Source: Sebastes aleutianus
Taxonomy: Eukaryota > Chordata > Actinopteri > Perciformes > Sebastidae
Length of the DNA stretch: 64,000 bases
Reading direction: 5' to 3'
Assembly: GCA_916700875.1 (NCBI GenBank)
Contig: CAKAKS010000034.1
Span: 16,583,718 to 16,647,717, forward strand
A program made the translations under genes and the position numbers. Numbering within the stretch: the stretch's first letter is position 1; each line of letters begins with the position of its first letter. Below the pieces are notes generated by a model, which did no database searches, was not told the origin of the DNA, and saw nothing but the letters and a program-made list of their open reading frames with translations. Shown piece by piece: positions 32,511 through 44,043 of the stretch.

Positions 32511-35500
32511 GTAGGTGAAGTCTGAAATCACTGTGACATTACTGTTCAACTCTAGCTAGAGAGCTGAAGCTAGCTATGCTAACTGGCTAGCTGTGCTAAC
32601 TGGCTAGCTAGAGAGCTGAAGCTAACTATGCTAACTGGCTAGCAGCAAATCTCAACTGACGGGTAGTTCTTCGTTGTTTACTTTCGATGACAGCCGTTTA
32701 AATGACCACACTTTAAAGCTGTGATCTTAATGATAGATAGTTAATTATCTTCTTTTAGTGATAGTTTGTTATCTTGTAGTTAACTGTTTGTTGTTAGTTA
32801 ACTAGCAAGCTATCGTTAGCTCATGAGGCTAATAACTAGCTAACTGAAGAAGAGTGATGTCAGTGCTAGTAACGACATTACAGGCTGTTAGATCAGACTT
32901 CTGGAGGTTTGTTAAGGTGAGTACTACTGCAATGAACTCAGTGGGTGTTGCATACAACTTTGCTAAACGTAAAAGAGATGAATAATGAGTAAAAAATGCG
33001 AATAATTATCTATCTATATATATATATATCTATCTATCTATCTATCTATGTCTATTTAATGCCTGATACGACAATAAGATGAGATAAGATAGAACTTTAT
33101 TAATCCCGAAGGAAATTCTTGTGCCAGAGATTGCTCAGAAATACAACCAAATTACAACAAGTTCAAGTGTATAAAATAAAAAAAGTACCATTTCTAGCAC
33201 CAGTGCCTAATAGAATAACACTCAAACTAACAGCTCTCACCTCTCTCAACATGTTCAAACAAAAGCTGCAACAAGTCATAGTTGACTGCTGTACTTGCTG
33301 ACCAGCCCTCACTTCTCTCTCTCTCTTCCATTTTTACAAAGAACATCCAGTAATCCGCCTTTTTTTGTACATAGTGTTTATTAATTTACCTATGCTGTTT
33401 TTAGCCATTTTCTCATGTGTTTGTCATACTGTATTGTATCTGTGCTGTTTGTGTCACTTGTGTGGACTGTGCTACTGCCTCTTGGCCAGGTCATCATTGT
33501 AAATGAGAATTGGTTCTCAATTGATTTTACCTGGTTAAATAAAGGTCAAAAAACAAACAAAAAAACAACAAAAACAATTAAGTAAGATACATTTAGTAAA
33601 ATGAGTAAATAAAATAAGATAAGTAAAATAAAAAAGGTAAAGTAAGCTAAAAAAAACCAGAAAAATAAGTAATATTGCACATGTTGGACATTAATATTGC
33701 ACACAATGAACAGTGATATTGCACATGAGAATGTAAAAAGTAGTATTGCACATGATATTGATATTATATTTGCACTCAGTGTCTGGTGTTTTTTTTAGGT
33801 GTCCAAGCACCCATATTGTCCTGCACACACACTGCTGATATAGATAAAACACAAGTTTGCATTCTTGAGTGCTTTTAATCGAAATGTGTAAAATAGTAAG
33901 TACGTAAGTAAAGCTTTATTTATATAGCACCTTTTAAAACACACCGTTACAAAGTGCTTCACACACAAGAAGAAATATCAATCAATGAAAAAAACAAGGA
34001 TAATTACAATATGACACACAGAAACAATGAGAAACAGATCAAACAAACAACAAACACATGTGGATGAGGCCTATAGAAAGGCTTGCCTATAGAGATGGGT
34101 TTTTAGAAGCCGCTTAAGTACAGTACAGAGATTCAGCAGCTCTAATAGATTTGAGGGGAGGTGATTCCAGAGAGTTTGGGCTAAGACAGAAATGGCCCGA
34201 TCACCTTTTGTTTTACAGTTTGAGCGGGGGATGGATAAAAGGCCGAGATTAGAGGATCGAAGTGTTCGACAGGTCGAATAGGGAACAAGGAGATCAGCAA
34301 TGTAACTCCTCTTTTTCCTCCACCTCAAGGCACTTTCGCCGGACGATGGACGAGCTTGTCCATGACCTGGTGTCAGCGCTCGAGGAGAGCTCTGAGCAAG
34401 CTGCCCGTGGTGGTTTTGGTGATGGAGGAGACCATGCGCTGGCCGTGGGCTGCCTGCTGAAGAGGCAGGCTCGGAAGAGGAGGGGCAGAAAGCGACGCTC
34501 GGACAACCCACACCCGCCTTGGGAGACCGGCCACCTCAGTGAGGGCTCAGAGTCCAGTGTGGAGGAACACAAGGTGAGATGAGTGGATGGTGGACAATCA
34601 TTTGGTGGATATACAGACAGTTCTTCACCCAGGACCTGTCACACCATCTGACAGGGCCTTGACTTGGCAGCAAATAAAAAATAAATATGGCCTTATCAAC
34701 ATCCTCAAGTTTGCTTGTGTTTCTTAATTTAGCATCCGAATCACTGCTGATATTTACCATGACGTTTGTTGCAGGACTACCGTGCCAGCACTGGGGGTGT
34801 CTCCGCTGCCAACAGCCATGCCCGTGACAACAGCGACTCGGATGAACAACTTGGCCCCAAACGGCGCTCTGTCTTAACAGCTGACACTGGACGGAGCAAG
34901 CGTCCGCTTTGGCCAGAAGACTTGGGCGGCCTCGGGTCCTCAGAGGGAACTCGCAGCCTCAGACGGAGACGAAAGGTCAAACGTATGGCCGTAGACCCAC
35001 CTGCAGAACCAGAACCCCCCTCCTGCACCATGCTAGGGCCCCCACCAGTTCCCAAAGCCCGCGCTGGCTCCAGGCCGCACAGACTGGGCGCCGGCGAGGG
35101 CAGGGGTGCCATGGAGGTGTGTGGAGGTGTACTGCTAGGGCCAGGGGGAGGAAAGAACAGGGTGAAGAAGAGGAAAATGGCTCCCAACAGGCTGGGAATG
35201 GAGGCTACAGATGAAGGGGTGGTGGTGGAGAGTGAGGACCTCATTTCTTCTCCAACGGAAGGGTCCAAGGACAAAATGGAGTTGGAGGAGCAGAAGGGCT
35301 CGGATGAGGACATGAGTGACAGGTGGTTAGTGTTTTGACTTTTGTCTTTTTTATCCTCCATGTTTCCAGATGTTGCAACTCCTCTATCTCTGCTTCTGTA
35401 TACTGTATTTATGAGTGACACTGTAGGCCAATAGGTAAAGCTGGGTATCAAACATCAACACTTTTTTTCTGTATCTGTTGCATCGAGTATCAATAACATG

Positions 35501-38500
35501 GCATAGAATTTTTGATCAGTTTTATCATCTTGTTTACTAACTGATTGGAAAGTTCCTGATTTTAAATTAAAATTTTGCTAATTTCAGACTAATGTTTTTT
35601 AGGCAGATGGCCTTTTATGGCTGCTTGTGTTTAGACAACATTTAAAAACCTTGGCTTCTGTTGTTTAATGGAAATATAGGGGTTTGCATTTCCATCTTCT
35701 ACTCTTTCTTTTTCAGTGAGACCAGCAGTGTCAGTAACAGCAGTGATGGAGGCCTCTACACCAATGATGAGGGGAGGCAAGGTACATACTTGGATAGGTT
35801 TAAAACTATTGGTCAAACTCAAAAGAAGTGTGACCTGATAATGATGATGTCTGCTGTTTCAAATGCCTATATGCACACTGCAGATGAATTGCTTTAAGAT
35901 GAGGCTGAACACTCGTGTGAGCAAGTTTTCATGTCACATCAGGTGGTTTTATACAGGTGTAGCCACAGTAGAGCTTCCTTTTATCAGTCCAAAACAACGG
36001 TCACATTTTCCTCTCTCTTCCAGCTGACGACGAGCAGAGCGACTGGTTCTATGAGGGCGATCCAGGCTCTGGTTCAGGGCCCGGAGGTGCGTGTGGGATA
36101 GCAGGAGTGGTTCCATGGTGGGAGAGGGACACGGGTTCAGAGGAGCTAGACCTAGCTGACCCGGTCTTCAACAGCATCCTCACTGGATCCTTCCCTCTCA
36201 TGAGCTCTGGAGCACAGAGAGGTAGGCTGGAAAAAATCAGACGCTATACTTAAAAACAGCAGTGTCATTTTTTTTTAGAAACTCAGACATACTATAATAA
36301 ATGTCTTTTGAACGTGGCTCGTACAAATTTTGAGAATAAATGAAGATAATACAATAGGAGTGTATATGGTTAGATTAGGTACATACATTTTATAATGTAG
36401 TTGTTGTTGCAGTCTCACTCATGACCACTAGGAGGCAAACACTAATCAAGACAATGTTCAGCAGTATGGATATAAAATGCTGTTGTATAGTTAATATAGG
36501 GAATCTTCTAGCTACGGCTTTAGCAAGCAGGACTAAATAGAAAAAATCTATTATACATACCTGATCATTTTTTACATAAATATCCCAGTACCTCACAGAA
36601 TACAGTCCATCCTCAGTGGCCACCTTATTGTGTACCAGTAGGCACAATGTGTTGAATCCCAAAGGACTGTCTGCTGCACGTAAATGTTAAAATGGTCAAT
36701 CTAAACTTATCAGTTAAATAATGTCCTGAGTTTCATCGAACCCGTCCTGTGTTTGTCAGGGTTTCAGGCCAGGCTGAGTCGTCTCCATGGAAACCAGCAG
36801 GCGTCTCAGGCAGGCAGCTCCAGCCAAGGCTTCAACGACAGACTGGGAAGACAAGTCCAGGACTCCCACGAGTGAGTCCCCATCTTTTTTAAAGTTGCTA
36901 TTAATTCTGACTGTTCTGCTATCTATCTTTTCAGTGTCTTTTCTTGTCCTTGTTGTTCATATTTTTATGCGTCGGCGCCGGCGACAGCCGTCGTCATGAA
37001 TACGATATCTCAGGAACGCCTTGAGGGAATTTTTTTAAAGATTTTAGTACAAACGTCCACTTCGACTCGAGGATGAACCGATTTTCGTGGTCAAAGGTCA
37101 AAAGGTCAACGTCACTACAACCATGGCCATAACTCAAGAATTCATATGCTAATTATGACAATTTCGTACAAATGTTTAACAGGATTAAATGATGAAGTGA
37201 TGACATTTTGGACAGACATGGATGTAAACTGCAACTTGACTGGTTGGCGGAGGCATACAACCGCAAGGCGGTAATTCTAGTTTCTTTTTAATATGCTCTT
37301 ATAATTGTAGCACTTTGAGTTGAATTTTTTTATTTTAGGAAAGGTGTTTGTACAAATAAAGTGTTTGAGACTGAGAAAAGTAGCGACTTGCAAGCAACTG
37401 TTTTCCTCTAAAATCAATTTAGATTTAATTGTCTTGTACACCAATTTGTTAGTTTGCAGACAGCAGGGTTAGATAAAACAAAAACATACAATTAAACGGT
37501 CTTAAATTAGTATAAAAGCAAAGCGAACTGGAACACAGATAATATGAAAATGATTGATTTCATCATTTTCATGTTACCGGTTCCACATTTGTCCTTAATC
37601 AATTAAAAGTATTAAACTCCAACTAAGTTCCTGCAGTCCAAATGAAAGTGAGGTTCCCCAGTTAAAGTCTAAAAGGTTCCTGCAAAAGTTTCTGTGATGG
37701 ACAAGGGACATGATGATATAATAGTAGTCTGATTTCTGCTGCCTTGAGGGGAATTTGAGGGCCTTAATAACACTATTATGTCTCCAACAGGCCTTGGTTT
37801 AGCTCAGGTTCGAGGAGAGAACACGGACAGGTGAGCCATGTTTCTTTACCTCATTTTATTCCCTCTCAAATGCAAAGTTTAGATCTATTACAAAGACCCA
37901 TGTGGTTGCTCTTAAACACACTAGTGTTGTGTTATTGCAAAGCTGTCTTACTGACTGCTTGAGCATTAACTTTAGTTTTTCCCTCTTCTTTCCCTCACTG
38001 CCACTTCAGTTGCATTGGGACCCACGGTCAGACAGAGGGCATCGGAGGAGCTGTTCAGTAAAAACAGCCAGCAGGTGAGAAAAAAACAGTTTAACTTAAA
38101 ACACTAGTGATTTATGACCGAAACTAATTTCATTTAGTACCTGCTTTTATCTCTGCTGCAGTCTCATCGACGCAACTCCCCACTGGTTTTCACATTGTTT
38201 AATGGTATTTTTCCTAAATGAAAAAAGTAGTTTCCAAGGTGTTGTTTGTGCTAAAACTAATGCTCCCATATTTTTGTCTTGCTTGGCTGGTTTTGCAGAC
38301 AGACCAGCGGGCACCTCGGCTCTCTGTGTACGGGGGATGTCAAGCGGAGGCGAAAAGCAGCCCCCCTCGGTTCCGCCGCCCCCTCAGGTATTGGACCCAG
38401 CTACACCTGACGCACCATCTGGCACTTTTTACCAACTGCCCCCTTTTTTTTATTGTATTCTTGGCTCTCACTTTTCTCGCCTGTTTTCCCTGCCCCTCTC

Positions 38501-40624
38501 GGTTGAGCTCAGTATGCTCACCAGCCTGCTTTTCCTTCTGTCTCGCACATAACACTGACGTAAACACAAGGGACCGGGATGAAAAATGAGGGTTTCACTA
38601 TGCATTTTTAAAAGAATGAATTGAGAGAAGGGAGTCCCACATCCTTCATATTGCTCCCTCTCTCCTCCTCTCCCATTATTAAACCGTGCTTTAGCTCTTA
38701 ACCCCCTTTCCTCCTAAGCTTCGTTGGACAAGAGTCAGCTGGCTAGTCATGCTGTCAGAGCAGAGATACCGGATTAACTCTTGGCTAGTAACACTTATGC
38801 ATCACCCCTTCCCTCCCCCAGATCCCTCTCTTTACCTCTGGGCCAGTTGATGCTTCTGGAGGAGGAAGGACGAGGTGGCAAAGCCTAATACTGTTTGATC
38901 AAACTCCCATTATAATACATGTAGTCTGAAGGCCATTTTGATCCTGATTTAGACTACGACACCAGAACTGTATGCACAATGGAGTACCAGCTTTTTCCTT
39001 TAGTTGTGCGCTCCGTTTCTTTATTCATCCCCCGACCCAACACATAACTAAGTTCAGCGATGCGTTGCAAATATCAAACACATTAGCTACTCTCTCCAGA
39101 CAAGGGCGCAGTGCTCAGGAACAGCAGGTGCCGACCTCGCAGCGGGGCGGAGGCAACAGAGGGCCTGCCAAATTCATGTCCTGACAATTTGGCTCGAACC
39201 CACCTGGGACTCAACCATCGTGTGTGTGTAAACGAGCGTGCGGCTTTGACCTGTGCTTCCATACAAATCAAGACGGGATTAAAAAGGGGTAATAGGTCGG
39301 CGTCTGTGACTAGACTGTGAACTTCCAGGAAGGCCGGCGAGGACAAAGTGACCGGTCTGTTTGAGATGGACGTGGGTGTATTTTCCCCTCACTGGATGTA
39401 TTTTTATTTCAGGACTGGAAAATTTGTGGCGAAGTCGATTACATGATTACATTTCTATTATTCATAGATGTATCGAAGGTGTTCAGAGGAGCTTAACAAA
39501 TTTGAATGGAGTGGTGATGTCACTACAGGAGATCCTTCAGTGGAACAAGTTTTGTAGACTTTTCTATAGAGGCAGTGCCAGGAGGTAGACTGGATCACAA
39601 ATTAGTGAACTAAATTTATTTTCTTGATCGATTTAAGTGTCAGTAGGCAGAATATTTTTGGCATCATTGGGCAAAAATTCCATAATAACCTTTCAGCATA
39701 TTGTAATTCAAGTGTTCTGAGAGATAACTAGACTTCTGCACCTCCTCATGGCTCTGTTTTCAGGCTTTAAAAAATCGAGCAACTGGAACCATATTATAGA
39801 TATGTACTCTTACACACAAGCTGTTGATATCTCGCCTCTGCATCAGCAACGTTATGGCGTTATGTTTTCGGGTTGTCTGTCTGTCCCGTTCTCGTGAATG
39901 CCATATCTGAGAAACGCCTTGAGGAAATGTCTTCAAATTTGGCATCCACTTGGACTGCAGGAAGAACTGATTAGAATTTGGAGGTCAAAGGTCAAGGTCA
40001 CTGTGACTTCAGGTCCATACCGTTCTCGTGAACGTGATATCTCAGGACCGCCTGGACGGAATTTACTTCAGATTTGGCCACTTGGACTCAAAGATGAACT
40101 GATAAGATTTTTTGTGGTCAAAGGTCACTGTGACCTCACATCCATCCCATTCTTGTGAATGCAATATACCTCAGGAACGCCTCGACGAAATTTCTTCAAA
40201 TTTGGCACAAACATCCACTTGGACTCGATTTTAGAATTTAGTGGTCAAAGCTCACTGTGACCTCAAAAAACATGTTTTTAGCCATAATTCAAGAATTCAT
40301 ATGCTTAATGTGAGCATTTCACAGAAATGTCCAACAGGATAAAATCAAGAAGTGATGACATTTTGGACGGACGGATTGTAAACTGCAGCCAGTTGGCAGA
40401 GGCATATAACCACGAGGCGGTAATTCTACTCTAACCTGTGACCTCTCTTTTCAGGAGTGGTCGGGGAGAACGCGCCTCCCATTCCCGACTCGAACATGGG
40501 GAGCCGCATGTTGCAGAGCATGGGCTGGAACCCGGGGATGGGCCTGGGACCAGAGGGCAGGGGCATCACCGAGCCCATTCGAGCCTCACAGAGACCCAAA
40601 GGCGCAGGTCTAGGTTTCAACTGA
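32461..40624 (+). CDS. gpatch2: gpatch2: G-patch domain-containing protein 2, complete
   Basis: Nuclear G-patch protein; in human it binds and stimulates the DEAH-box helicase DHX15. Ten exons: 32461-32510, 34330-34573, 34775-35322, 35717-35781, 36024-36221, 36760-36871, 37791-37830, 38010-38074, 38299-38387, 40455-40624, total 1581 nt or 526 codons plus stop; human has 528. Order of features: TMDELVHDLVSALEESSEQA, basic nuclear signals KRQARKRRGRKRR, RRRRKVKRM and KRRRK, acidic SDEDMSDSETSS, DDEQSDWFYE, VVPWWERD, DPVFNSILTGSFPLMS, GFQARLSRLHG, then the G-patch (GSRMLQSMGWNPGMGLG, GITEPI, PKGAGLGF) at about residues 478-525. It ends just after GLGF, without the short human tail. Divergent to lpin1, tandem with esrrg; the gpatch2-esrrg pair is also adjacent in human 1q41. 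Confidence 0.95.
33190..33560 (+). mobile_element. Truncated LINE 3' end in gpatch2 intron 1
   Basis: Ends CTTGGCCAGGTCATCATTGT, AATGAGAATTGGTTCTCAA and CCTGGTTAAATAAAGGT, the plus-strand counterpart of the tail at 29840. It is preceded at 33095 by an ACTTTATTAATCCCGAAGGA motif common in fish repeats. Confidence 0.65.
33900..34305 (-). mobile_element. Truncated LINE 3' end abutting gpatch2 exon 2
   Basis: The minus strand reads YIADLLVPYSTCRTLRSSNL, KTKGDRAISVLAQTLWNHLP and LKTHLYRQAF, an L2/CR1-type ORF2 end. Its tail TGTGAAGCACTTTGTAACGG and GTGCTATATAAATAAAG lies at 33900-33965. Confidence 0.8.
34330..34573 (+). CDS. gpatch2: gpatch2 exon 2
   Basis: HFRRTMDELVHDLVSALEES, KRQARKRRGRKRR and PPWETGHLSEGSESS. 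Acceptor CCACCTCAAG; a LINE fragment ends about 25 bp upstream. Donor AAG then GTGAGA. Confidence 0.95.
34775..35322 (+). CDS. gpatch2: gpatch2 exon 3
   Basis: Largest exon. DYRASTGGVS, RRRRKVKRMAVDPP, KNRVKKRKMAPN, DKMELEEQKGSDEDMSD. Acceptor TTGTTGCAG, donor ACAG then GTGGTT. Confidence 0.95.
35717..35781 (+). CDS. gpatch2: gpatch2 exon 4
   Basis: SETSSVSNSSDGGLYTNDEG and RQ. Acceptor CTTTTTCAG, donor CAAG then GTACAT. Confidence 0.94.
36024..36221 (+). CDS. gpatch2: gpatch2 exon 5
   Basis: DDEQSDWFYEGDPGSGSG, GIAGVVPWWERDTGSEE, DPVFNSILTGSFPLMSSGAQ. Donor AGAG then GTAGGC. Confidence 0.95.
36760..36871 (+). CDS. gpatch2: gpatch2 exon 6
   Basis: GFQARLSRLHGNQQASQAGS, then NDRLGRQVQDSH. 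Donor CGA then GTGAGT. Confidence 0.94.
36966..37285. repeat. Repeat family C, copy 2
   Basis: CTCAGGAACGCCTTGAGGGA, GGTCAAAGGTCAAAAGGTCA (37090-37109), GACATTTTGGACAGACATGG and GGCGGTAATTCTAGTTT. In a gpatch2 intron. The palindromic element is not preserved here. Confidence 0.8.
37791..37830 (+). CDS. gpatch2: gpatch2 exon 7 (40 nt)
   Basis: PWFSSGSRREHGQ, matching HWFSPGARTEH. Acceptor TCCAACAG, donor ACAG then GTGAGC. Confidence 0.92.
38010..38074 (+). CDS. gpatch2: gpatch2 exon 8
   Basis: LHWDPRSDRGHRRSCSVKTA and S, matching DNRAERGHKKNCSVRTAS. Donor GCAG then GTGAGA. Confidence 0.94.
38299..38387 (+). CDS. gpatch2: gpatch2 exon 9
   Basis: QTSGHLGSLCTGDVKRRRKA, then APLGSAAPS. Acceptor GTTTTGCAG, donor TCAG then GTATTG. 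Confidence 0.94.
39643..39778. repeat. Repeat family B fragment, reversed
   Basis: TTCCATAATAACCTTTCAGC and CTTCTGCACCTCCTCATGGC are the reverse complement of the family B right end. Confidence 0.8.
39850..40434. repeat. Repeat family C, copy 3
   Basis: Three or four internal units. TCAAGGTCA at 39992-40000, and the consensus palindrome AGGTCACTGTGACCT at 40122-40136. Ends CACGAGGCGGTAATTCTA just before the acceptor of gpatch2 exon 10. Confidence 0.82.
40455..40624 (+). CDS. gpatch2: gpatch2 exon 10 with the G-patch
   Basis: VVGENAPPIPDSNMGSRMLQ, SMGWNPGMGLGPEGRGITEP, PKGAGLGFN and stop TGA 40622-40624. The glycines and aromatic residue of the G-patch are intact. Confidence 0.96.
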
Positions 40625-40862
40625 ACACCTGGTTTCTGGATCCTGAACCTGAAGCAGGCTGGGACAAGACTCTCCCCAAGAGCTACAAGAAGTGAGGGCT
40701 GATGAACTGCCGCTCAGGGCGATGAACGATAAAAAAGACGGTCCAAAATAATCCAGGCATGTGAGTCATAAGAAGGGAAGGAATGAGGCTTGTCCTAGCA
40801 ACAGTCTGTGATGAAAGAGAAACTTTCCCATATTGGGGAAACTGCAAGAAGCCTGGGATATC

Positions 40863-40894
<32 letters not shown>

Positions 40895-40990
40895 ATGAGA
40901 GGTGAAAGTGAAGGAAACCGAGCAGGAGAAAAGACAAACATGTCCTCTCAAGAAACTCCATGTTGGAGAAAATAAATGACATTGATGCCT
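40625..40990 (+). other. gpatch2: gpatch2 3' UTR (probable)
   Basis: An AATAAA signal occurs at about 40970, roughly 345 bp after the stop, preceded by a (GA)n run. Longer forms are possible, since further AATAAA motifs lie near 41910. Confidence 0.5.
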
Positions 40991-42490
40991 CATTGTTAGT
41001 GTGTTATACTGAGCCAATGATGACAGTGTGGTTTGTTTTCAGTCGGCGGTAATGGTTAGTGAACGATAAAATGGTTTTGTCCGTTATTGCACAAGAATCA
41101 ATGACTTTGAGTCGGCCATACCTCAAGATCCATTTTAGGTTCCTTTTTAAAGTAATGAAGTACACTGTACGGATGTGTGTTGGAATATATGAATCTCCCC
41201 CCCCCCACCCCATCTATTTATTATTCATTTAATGGAAGAAGTCCCGTCATCGGAATGTTTTTATCTATCCAAAAACAAAAAAAAGATAAAAATCAAACCC
41301 ATAATTTTCCCTTCATTTAGCACCATTGTGTATGCATGTGCTGCTGCGGGTTCTGCTCATGCTCACTAAGAAACAAAGTCTTGCCGACTCGCTTATTTTA
41401 CGCAGTTTGTTTAGGTTTTATCCTGACAAATGTTTGTAGCAGACTGCAGTATTTAGCCTACTATAGCTATGCTCAATGACTTGACACACATTATGACAAA
41501 CTGGCTATATGATTGTCACGGTTAAAAGCATCTCAGCGTCTCCACACAGGTTTGGAAATTCCAGTGAAAGAGGGAATTAATAAATGTAGCTCTTTTCAGT
41601 GTCCTCAGAAGAAAAAAATCCAGAAATATTACTGTCATAATACACATATTGAAGGTCCAACATACCTTTGTTTCACAGGTGTTTTCACTTCTTTAGCTCG
41701 TGCAGGTCCTTTAAAAACAACAGAGGAAGCACTATTCTTTTTTTTTAGACCCATTGTCATTTACTTAACTGTGATATTGTTTCTTGTGTTTATTTAGACT
41801 GTGGGGTAATAGCGTTTACCTGCAACCATAGATTGTCCTAAATACAGATTTGAAATTATTTTAAGTGACGGTAGAGAGATTAAGGTCTAGAAAAACAAAT
41901 GAAATTATGAATAAAAAAATATGCAGGAAGTTGTACTGTAACAATATTTGTTTCCTCTACTCTGTTGTTGTAACCATGGAGCACCAGATGGATGGTCTTT
42001 TTTTACCCCTCTAGGCCTGTTCAGAGAAGTGTGAGATGTCAGTGACGGAAACAAGTATTAAACTCAGAGACTGCCTAAACTATGTGGTAGTTGTTGTCCC
42101 GTGAGGCCAATCCCATCTCTCCAAAGGCTCATTTGATTATTGCTTTTGACTAGAGTCAAATAATAATGTAATATTTAATCATATAAAAATATTTTGAGGA
42201 AAAAAAATATCAGAATTTCAGAGATTCATAGTCATACATTTGCAAAACAAAAAAAAATAAGATTTTTTTTTTTGTCACGGAACACATCGCTTCACTTTAC
42301 AAGGTCGGGTCAACCTCATAACTCCACATCCGCCACCTCTAGCCATGCATTATGCCTGCACTGGATGACCTAATCAAATTATACTTTGCAATCAGATTTA
42401 GCAACAGTGAAATATTTGTGATTTTAACGCAGAATCATCATATTAACATGTATGTATCATGTACCAGGTGTGTGGGGGGGGGGTGGGGGG
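40991..42490. other. Spacer downstream of gpatch2
   Basis: No gene seen. Short homopolymer runs (C8 near 41200, A and T runs near 42240) only. Confidence 0.55.
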
Positions 42491-42496
42491 GTAGGA

Positions 42497-42622
42497 TAGG
42501 ATGTGCATGAACTAGGGCTATCAGAGTTAACGCGAAAACGCAAATTCATTTTAATTCCACTAATTTCTTTAACGCAACTCGTGATTTTTAAGTTGTACCG
42601 GGCTCAATTTTAAAGCGAGAGT

Positions 42623-42661
<39 letters not shown>

Positions 42662-42925
42662 TACACACACATACACATACTGGCATCTTATGAAACTAGT
42701 AAACCTAAGGAGTCCATTGCTACCAACCATCGTGCTAGGTTGTCGGGGAAGAGGATAAATAACTCTCCAAACTTAAGCTAAATTTTGGCGAAGAAAAACT
42801 GGCATGGCCATTTTCAAAGTCTCCCCTTGACCTCTGACCTCAAGATATGTGACTGAAAACGGGTTCTATGGGTACCCACGAGTCTCCCCTTTACAGACAT
42901 GCCCACTTTATGATAATCACATTAA
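42497..42925. repeat. Repeat family D fragment with shared flank
   Basis: GGGCTATCAGAGTTAACGCG onward matches 45352, interrupted by a (TA)n(CA)n run at about 42628-42675. The 16 bases before it (AGGATGTGCATGAACT) also match the flank of the 45352 copy. Confidence 0.8.
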
Positions 42926-42999
42926 CGCAGAATCATCATATTATCATAGGCATCTGAACTTTGAAGAGACATTGCCGTGAATTGGACCTATTCAGAAGA

Positions 43000-43655
43000 A
43001 AAAACAAAACACTGATTTGAGTTGGGGTTTTTTTCTCGTAAATTTACGACTTTAATCTCAATTATTTAAAATTTGTCTCTGAATATTACCCCCCTCCCCC
43101 GGCTCCATAATTATTATTTTTTTAACCTACAATAGCCCTAATACGCCATTGTACAAAAACAAGGTCATTATTGTTGACATACATTTTTTTACTCAGTTAG
43201 TGGTTACTTATAGAAATGAACTGTAAAATCAAACCTGTTCAAATATTTTTCAACTCCAGTGGTAGTGAATCTGATTCATGGCTACACATTAAACATTTGA
43301 GCCTCTCATCTTTAACATCCACTGATTAAATAACAAACCAGGAGAACTTTCTAGTCTTGATGTTTCTTAGACAGCACAACGCACGGACACATTCGCAGCC
43401 TCTTTTTTAATCCATAACTACCCATAATAAGAACATGCCCTCTAAAATATTTCCAACTCGTATCAACACATGCATCACATTCACATGCTGACTCAACATC
43501 GCTGAAATATGATGCTCTCTCTCTGTCTCCATCCCTCCCTCCCTCTCTCTCTCTCTCCCATCTTTGCAAGGCTGCAATAGAAATCCCTCCTCTGTATCTA
43601 TGGGAATACAGGAGCGCCGTGTGTCCTCTACCCTCCCCTCTACTCACCGCCTCCC
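43000..43655. other. Upstream region of esrrg
   Basis: No gene seen. Pyrimidine-rich stretches increase towards the candidate promoter. Confidence 0.4.
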
Positions 43656-43700
43656 TCTGCATATAAGGGAACGCTGGCTGCCCCCCCACCCCCTCCCCAT
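43656..43700 (+). promoter_or_regulatory. esrrg: Candidate esrrg promoter with TATA-like box
   Basis: CATATAAGGGA at 43660-43670 lies about 370 bp before a strong donor. Position and orientation fit a first exon of the receptor gene. No transcript evidence. Confidence 0.4.
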
Positions 43701-44043
43701 CGCCACCCCCACACCCCCCTCTTCTCTTAGACACACTTTCTGTCTGACACGCTCTCTCAGGACTCCCCTGCGAGCAAGCTAGGCAGGTAGGTAGGTAAAC
43801 TCAGCACTGGATCAGAGTGAGACGCTGAGAGGAAGAGGGAGAGGGGGGAATGCGTGTGTGTGTGTTTATGTATCCGTGTGTGTTGGGAGAGAGTGTGTGT
43901 GTGTGTGTGTGTGTGCGCTGCTGCATCGCTGAGCTACAGAGACCGGAGGCGAGGAGAGCTGGAGCGTTTGTCCTTGAGACTGACTGACTGACTGCAGCTG
44001 TAGAGCGGAGGACCAGCCATCCAGCCAGTGGATGAAACTGACA
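43690..44043 (+). other. esrrg: Candidate esrrg non-coding first exon
   Basis: GC-richer than its surroundings, with (GT)n and GACTGACTGACTGACTG runs, ending AAACTGACA then GTAAGTG, a near-perfect donor. The start is inferred from the TATA-like box. Confidence 0.4.

Noticed and set aside
34777..35451. 224-codon minus-strand frame
   Set aside because: Antisense shadow of gpatch2 exon 3, whose plus-strand reading matches the family.
43351..43734. 127-codon minus-strand frame at the esrrg promoter
   Set aside because: Glycine/arginine-rich translation of a pyrimidine-rich region with no similarity.
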